Positions 55,258 to 57,958 of a stretch of 57,958 bases of DNA are shown piece by piece. The stretch's first letter is position 1; each line of letters starts with the position of its first letter. Source of the stretch: Roseofilum reptotaenium CS-1145. GTDB lineage: Bacteria; Cyanobacteriota; Cyanobacteriia; Cyanobacteriales; Desertifilaceae. Both the position numbers and the translations under genes were made by a program. The stretch spans positions 1 to 57,958 of the forward strand of contig NZ_JAQMUE010000018.1 of the NCBI RefSeq assembly GCF_028330985.1, read 5' to 3'. The notes beneath the pieces are model-generated. The model was not told the origin of the DNA. It did not search any database and saw only the letters and a program-made list of their open reading frames with translations.

Positions 55258-57237
55258 ATGAAATTAAGCTTATACCAGAAGAAAATATTAGAGTGGGTGA
55301 AAACCGGACGGGGAAATGCTTGCTGTAATGCTGTAGCCGGTTCGGGAAAATCAACCACATTGAAATATGCGGCCCTGGCGCTGCGCGAAAATGGGGTTCG
55401 CCCTTCGCAGATAAAAATTTGCGTGTTTGGCAAGGCGAACGCCAATGATTTGATTGAGAAGTTTGGCCTGGAATGGAAATCATCAATTTCCACCTTGCAC
55501 AGCACTGGGTTTTTCCTTGTGAAGCGATATCTGGGGATTTGGAAGCCAACAGTTGATAAGAATAAGTACCGGAAAATAGCCCAGGGATTTGACTTGATTG
55601 GGCGACGCGGATATCCGATAGGAAATTTGCGGAAGCAAAAGGCTTTAGATAATGATGCGGATTTCTTGGAATTGCTCGACCTGGTACGGCTGACGAACAA
55701 ACAGCCAACTCCAGGAACGATCGCCCAAATCTGTCAGCATTTTGAGTTGCCCGATGTGCGGGATTTCACTTTGGTTTCCAGGGCGATCGCCAAGGTATTG
55801 GCTGCGGGAAAAAATCAAGCGAGTGATGAGTCTATTTTTGATTATACCGACATGCTTTGGTTGCCGGTGCATTGGCGGGTTGATGAGAGTCGCGGTTTTC
55901 GCCCATGGCAGTTTGTTCTCGTTGACGAAGCGCAGGATTTAAATGCTACCCAATTGGAATTAGCCTGTATGATGGTGGGCGATCGCGGCCGCATGTTATT
56001 CGTGGGCGACCCCCGCCAGGCGATAATGGGTTTTGCTGGCGCTGACTGCGATAGCTACCAGAATATTGTCCGTCACGTCAGAGGCACGGAATTACCCCTA
56101 AGCCTCTGCTATCGCTGCCCTACAAAGCACATTGAATTGGTGCGGGGAGTTTTCCCCAAAATCCCCATAGAGGCTTTCCCGGAAAATGAAGAAGGGGTAA
56201 TTACCACCATTTCTGAAAAGACCCTCTTTGGTGAGGAACACGGGGCGCTGCGCGAACAAGACCTAGTGCTGTGCCGCAAAACTGCCCCATTGGTGAGCCT
56301 CTGTATTAAGTTGATTGGCGCGGGGATGTCCGCGACGGTGAAAGGGCGGGCGATCGGGGACACCTTGAAGAAGGTGATAGAGGAGATTGAGAGGTTGGAG
56401 CTGCCGTTTGCTGAGTTTAGTGAGGCGATTTCCTTGTACCGCAAAGCCAAAGCTGAACGCTACAAGGGGATGGACAATGAGGAGGAGCTGCTGGAGCAAC
56501 TGACCGATAAAGTTGATGCCATTCGGGCTATCTACGAATCCCATCCAGAGGCAAAATCAACTGAGGACTTGGGGGAGGCGATCGACCAGTTGTTCTCTGA
56601 TGAGCATAGCCCGATTACTCTTTGCACCGTTCACCGGGCAAAGGGGTTGGAAGCCGATCGCGTCTTCATTATTGAGCCTGGGGATATGCCCATGCGGTGG
56701 CGTAACCAAATGAAATGGCAGAAGGAGCAAGAGGACAATATTCTCTATGTGGCGCTAACCCGAAGTAAACGGGAGTTGTTCATTGTTGGCGATCAGGACT
56801 GGGGGACTGAGAAAGGAGAGAATCAAAGAAGGGGTTGGCCTGAGTTATTTGGGGTCGATGAGCCAGAGCCATCGATTAGCGATTATGCTATAGAGTACAG
56901 GGGCTTTACACCGTTGGAGACCTCGCAGTGCGAATCAATTTCAGCCTCTGGGGAAGAGAAGGAATCGGAGCGCAGCGAGGTGGAGTGCGAGGTGCTTGCA
57001 CCATTGCCAGTTAAGGAAATGACGCAGATAAGAATGGCGATCGCCGACCTGCCTTTGATTGAAAAAAACCGGTTACTCCTGGAGCTGCAAGAACAGGTCA
57101 ATGGCGAAAAGGAAAATCGGGTGCGATCGCACATCCTCAGTAATCCGGGGTTGAGTAATCGGGCGATCGCGCGCGAATTGGGGTTCGTCAGCGATGTCAC
57201 CGTTGGTCGAATCCGCAAAGTGATGGAGGAACAATGA
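55258..57237 (+). CDS. UvrD/Rep-type helicase with C-terminal HTH
   Basis: About 659 residues from ATG 55258 (a longer frame exists from 55213). Superfamily-1 motifs are present in order: I AVAGSGKSTTL, II LVDEAQDLNATQ, III FVGDPRQAIMGFAG, IV LSLCYRCPT, V TVHRAKGLEADRVF, VI YVALTRSKRELFIVG. Unlike UvrD (about 720) it ends with an added helix-turn-helix-like segment (LSNRAIARELGFVSDVTVGRIRK). The stop codon overlaps the ATG of the next gene (ATGA). Likely a specialised helicase, perhaps for defence or mobile-DNA functions. Confidence 0.9.
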   Translation: MKLSLYQKKILEWVKTGRGNACCNAVAGSGKSTTLKYAALALRENGVRPSQIKICVFGKANANDLIEKFGLEWKSSISTLHSTGFFLVKRYLGIWKPTVDKNKYRKIAQGFDLIGRRGYPIGNLRKQKALDNDADFLELLDLVRLTNKQPTPGTIAQICQHFELPDVRDFTLVSRAIAKVLAAGKNQASDESIFDYTDMLWLPVHWRVDESRGFRPWQFVLVDEAQDLNATQLELACMMVGDRGRMLFVGDPRQAIMGFAGADCDSYQNIVRHVRGTELPLSLCYRCPTKHIELVRGVFPKIPIEAFPENEEGVITTISEKTLFGEEHGALREQDLVLCRKTAPLVSLCIKLIGAGMSATVKGRAIGDTLKKVIEEIERLELPFAEFSEAISLYRKAKAERYKGMDNEEELLEQLTDKVDAIRAIYESHPEAKSTEDLGEAIDQLFSDEHSPITLCTVHRAKGLEADRVFIIEPGDMPMRWRNQMKWQKEQEDNILYVALTRSKRELFIVGDQDWGTEKGENQRRGWPELFGVDEPEPSISDYAIEYRGFTPLETSQCESISASGEEKESERSEVECEVLAPLPVKEMTQIRMAIADLPLIEKNRLLLELQEQVNGEKENRVRSHILSNPGLSNRAIARELGFVSDVTVGRIRKVMEEQ

Positions 57238-57437
57238 AGAATCTCTGCCACCCTTTTAATATTTATTTATGGCCTGATGATAATTGGTGCTTTAATGAAG
57301 ATTTTAAGTTGGTTGATAGCACTTTAGGCTCCCATCCCCTATTTGAATATTCTCAAATTAAATCAATCTACTTTGGTACTGATGACTGGACTTATTTTTT
57401 TATGTCTAGATATGACCAATACCAACTTTTGGAATAA
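57234..57437 (+). CDS. Small protein coupled to the helicase
   Basis: 67 residues. The ATG overlaps the helicase stop by the ATGA junction, implying translational coupling. Sequence is rich in aromatic residues (NIYLWPDDNWCFNEDFKLVD) with no known family. Its tie to the helicase suggests a role in the same process. Confidence 0.65.
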   Translation: MKNLCHPFNIYLWPDDNWCFNEDFKLVDSTLGSHPLFEYSQIKSIYFGTDDWTYFFMSRYDQYQLLE

Positions 57438-57461
57438 TTCGCAAGGCAATGGAGGGGCAGG

Positions 57462-57752
57462 ATGGAGATTAACGATATTAGCGATCGCCTTGTCGTCGCC
57501 CTATTGGGATTTGGCTATAGGGAGGACGGATCGGATATTCTCGTTTTTATTGAGACAGAAGATTCAGAACCCACAACTGACCACCAATGGCGGGTCGATA
57601 TCGGGGAACCATTTCTGCAAATTGATCGGATTCAGGAGGGCAAAATCGTTCAAACCTGGAAAGCCTGGAGCAGTGGACTAGCGATCGGAGAAATCTGGAT
57701 CGATGCCAAACTGTCCGACGACGGATGGGATTTAGATCTGAGTCTGCCATGA
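57462..57752 (+). CDS. Hypothetical protein of the helicase operon
   Basis: 96 residues from ATG 57462, 24 bp after the previous gene. Acidic with an alternating beta/turn pattern (VVALLGFGYREDGSDILVF, WRVDIGEPFLQIDRIQEGK). No recognised domain. It probably ends the operon; a hairpin lies about 90 bp downstream. Confidence 0.6.
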   Translation: MEINDISDRLVVALLGFGYREDGSDILVFIETEDSEPTTDHQWRVDIGEPFLQIDRIQEGKIVQTWKAWSSGLAIGEIWIDAKLSDDGWDLDLSLP

Positions 57753-57841
57753 GTTTGGCCCAGCCTCTCCTGAATCCAAGGAGCTTTATCAAAGTTTTAT
57801 CAGATGACAGGAGAATGCAATAGACATCTCCTAAAACCATT

Positions 57842-57866
57842 AAAACCTTTGAGCATAAGGTTTTTA
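57842..57866 (+). terminator. Putative terminator of the helicase operon
   Basis: 8-bp stem AAAACCTT/AAGGTTTT with a 7-nt loop, running into a T at its end. Weak but well placed. The remaining 90 bases of the window show nothing further. Confidence 0.5.
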
Positions 57867-57958
57867 TCCCATCATCAACTCGGAAGCTCCCAATGCAACT
57901 TTAACGAATTTATAGGACTTTAAGCTATTTCACAATAGCCACTTTCAAAAAACATAGG

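Overview
The window is a cyanobacterial chromosome segment. The palindrome GCGATCGC (HIP1) recurs throughout the core regions. psaF and psaJ of photosystem I are present, together with a chloroplast-type GNAT gene, cyanobacterial ftsQ-ftsZ, a cyanobacterial PEP-CTERM protein, ComFB and NB-ARC proteins. Heptameric (STRR-like) intergenic repeats and many NLR/toxin-antitoxin/IS remnants suggest a filamentous, Oscillatoriales-type genome. The genus cannot be fixed from sequence alone.

Layout. 1-1560: accessory DNA next to the 3' end of a tRNA-Pro gene. It holds a twice-interrupted pseudogene and a small ORF, both with relatives in the integrated element at 46-54 kb, plus a 44-bp perfect palindrome and a 22-bp tandem repeat. 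1800-14700: core genes (GNAT, ACT-like protein, hydrolase, tsaD, psaF-psaJ, ftsQ-ftsZ-thiD, a membrane subtilase coupled to a small protein, a Tat-exported agmatine deiminase homologue, an orphan DNA methyltransferase). 14700-16760: mobile and toxin-antitoxin patch (two antitoxin relics, a MITE, HepT/MntA, a frameshifted IS982-family element abutting leuC). 16764-36040: leuC, panD, ddl, an NB-ARC protein with a small partner gene, gap, pckA, a 1671-residue surface/RTX protein, pyk and a GH13 amylase. 36088-43142: HTH-TPR protein, xisI relic, a second NB-ARC/TPR protein, then a cell-surface group (small secreted protein, NfeD-like, PEP-CTERM, ComFB, sugar transferase). 43155-46142: nth, an iron-siderophore-type ABC permease and a CNNM/CBS membrane protein.

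46223-54461: tRNA-Tyr and tRNA-Thr(GGT), then an integrated element of about 7.98 kb bounded by 61-bp direct repeats. The left repeat lies in the intact tRNA-Thr; the right repeat carries its 3' end and is followed by what looks like the original tRNA terminator. The element has a tyrosine recombinase, a Toprim-like/helicase replication protein, a small DNA-binding-type protein, several small orphan genes, iterated TTTAGGGTAAA sites and an inverted tRNA-like fragment, but no recognisable capsid or conjugation genes. It therefore looks like an integrative satellite, phage-plasmid or IME. 54588-57752: a second accessory patch with a UvrD-type helicase ending in a helix-turn-helix, translationally coupled to a 67-residue orphan gene, followed by another small gene.

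The most interesting points are: the tRNA-Thr element and its apparent decayed relative beside tRNA-Pro; the NB-ARC/partner pair sharing a short motif that could be a signalling amyloid; the nested TA/MITE/IS982 patch; and the helicase-HTH operon. No database search was possible. Family calls rest on recognised motifs and architecture.
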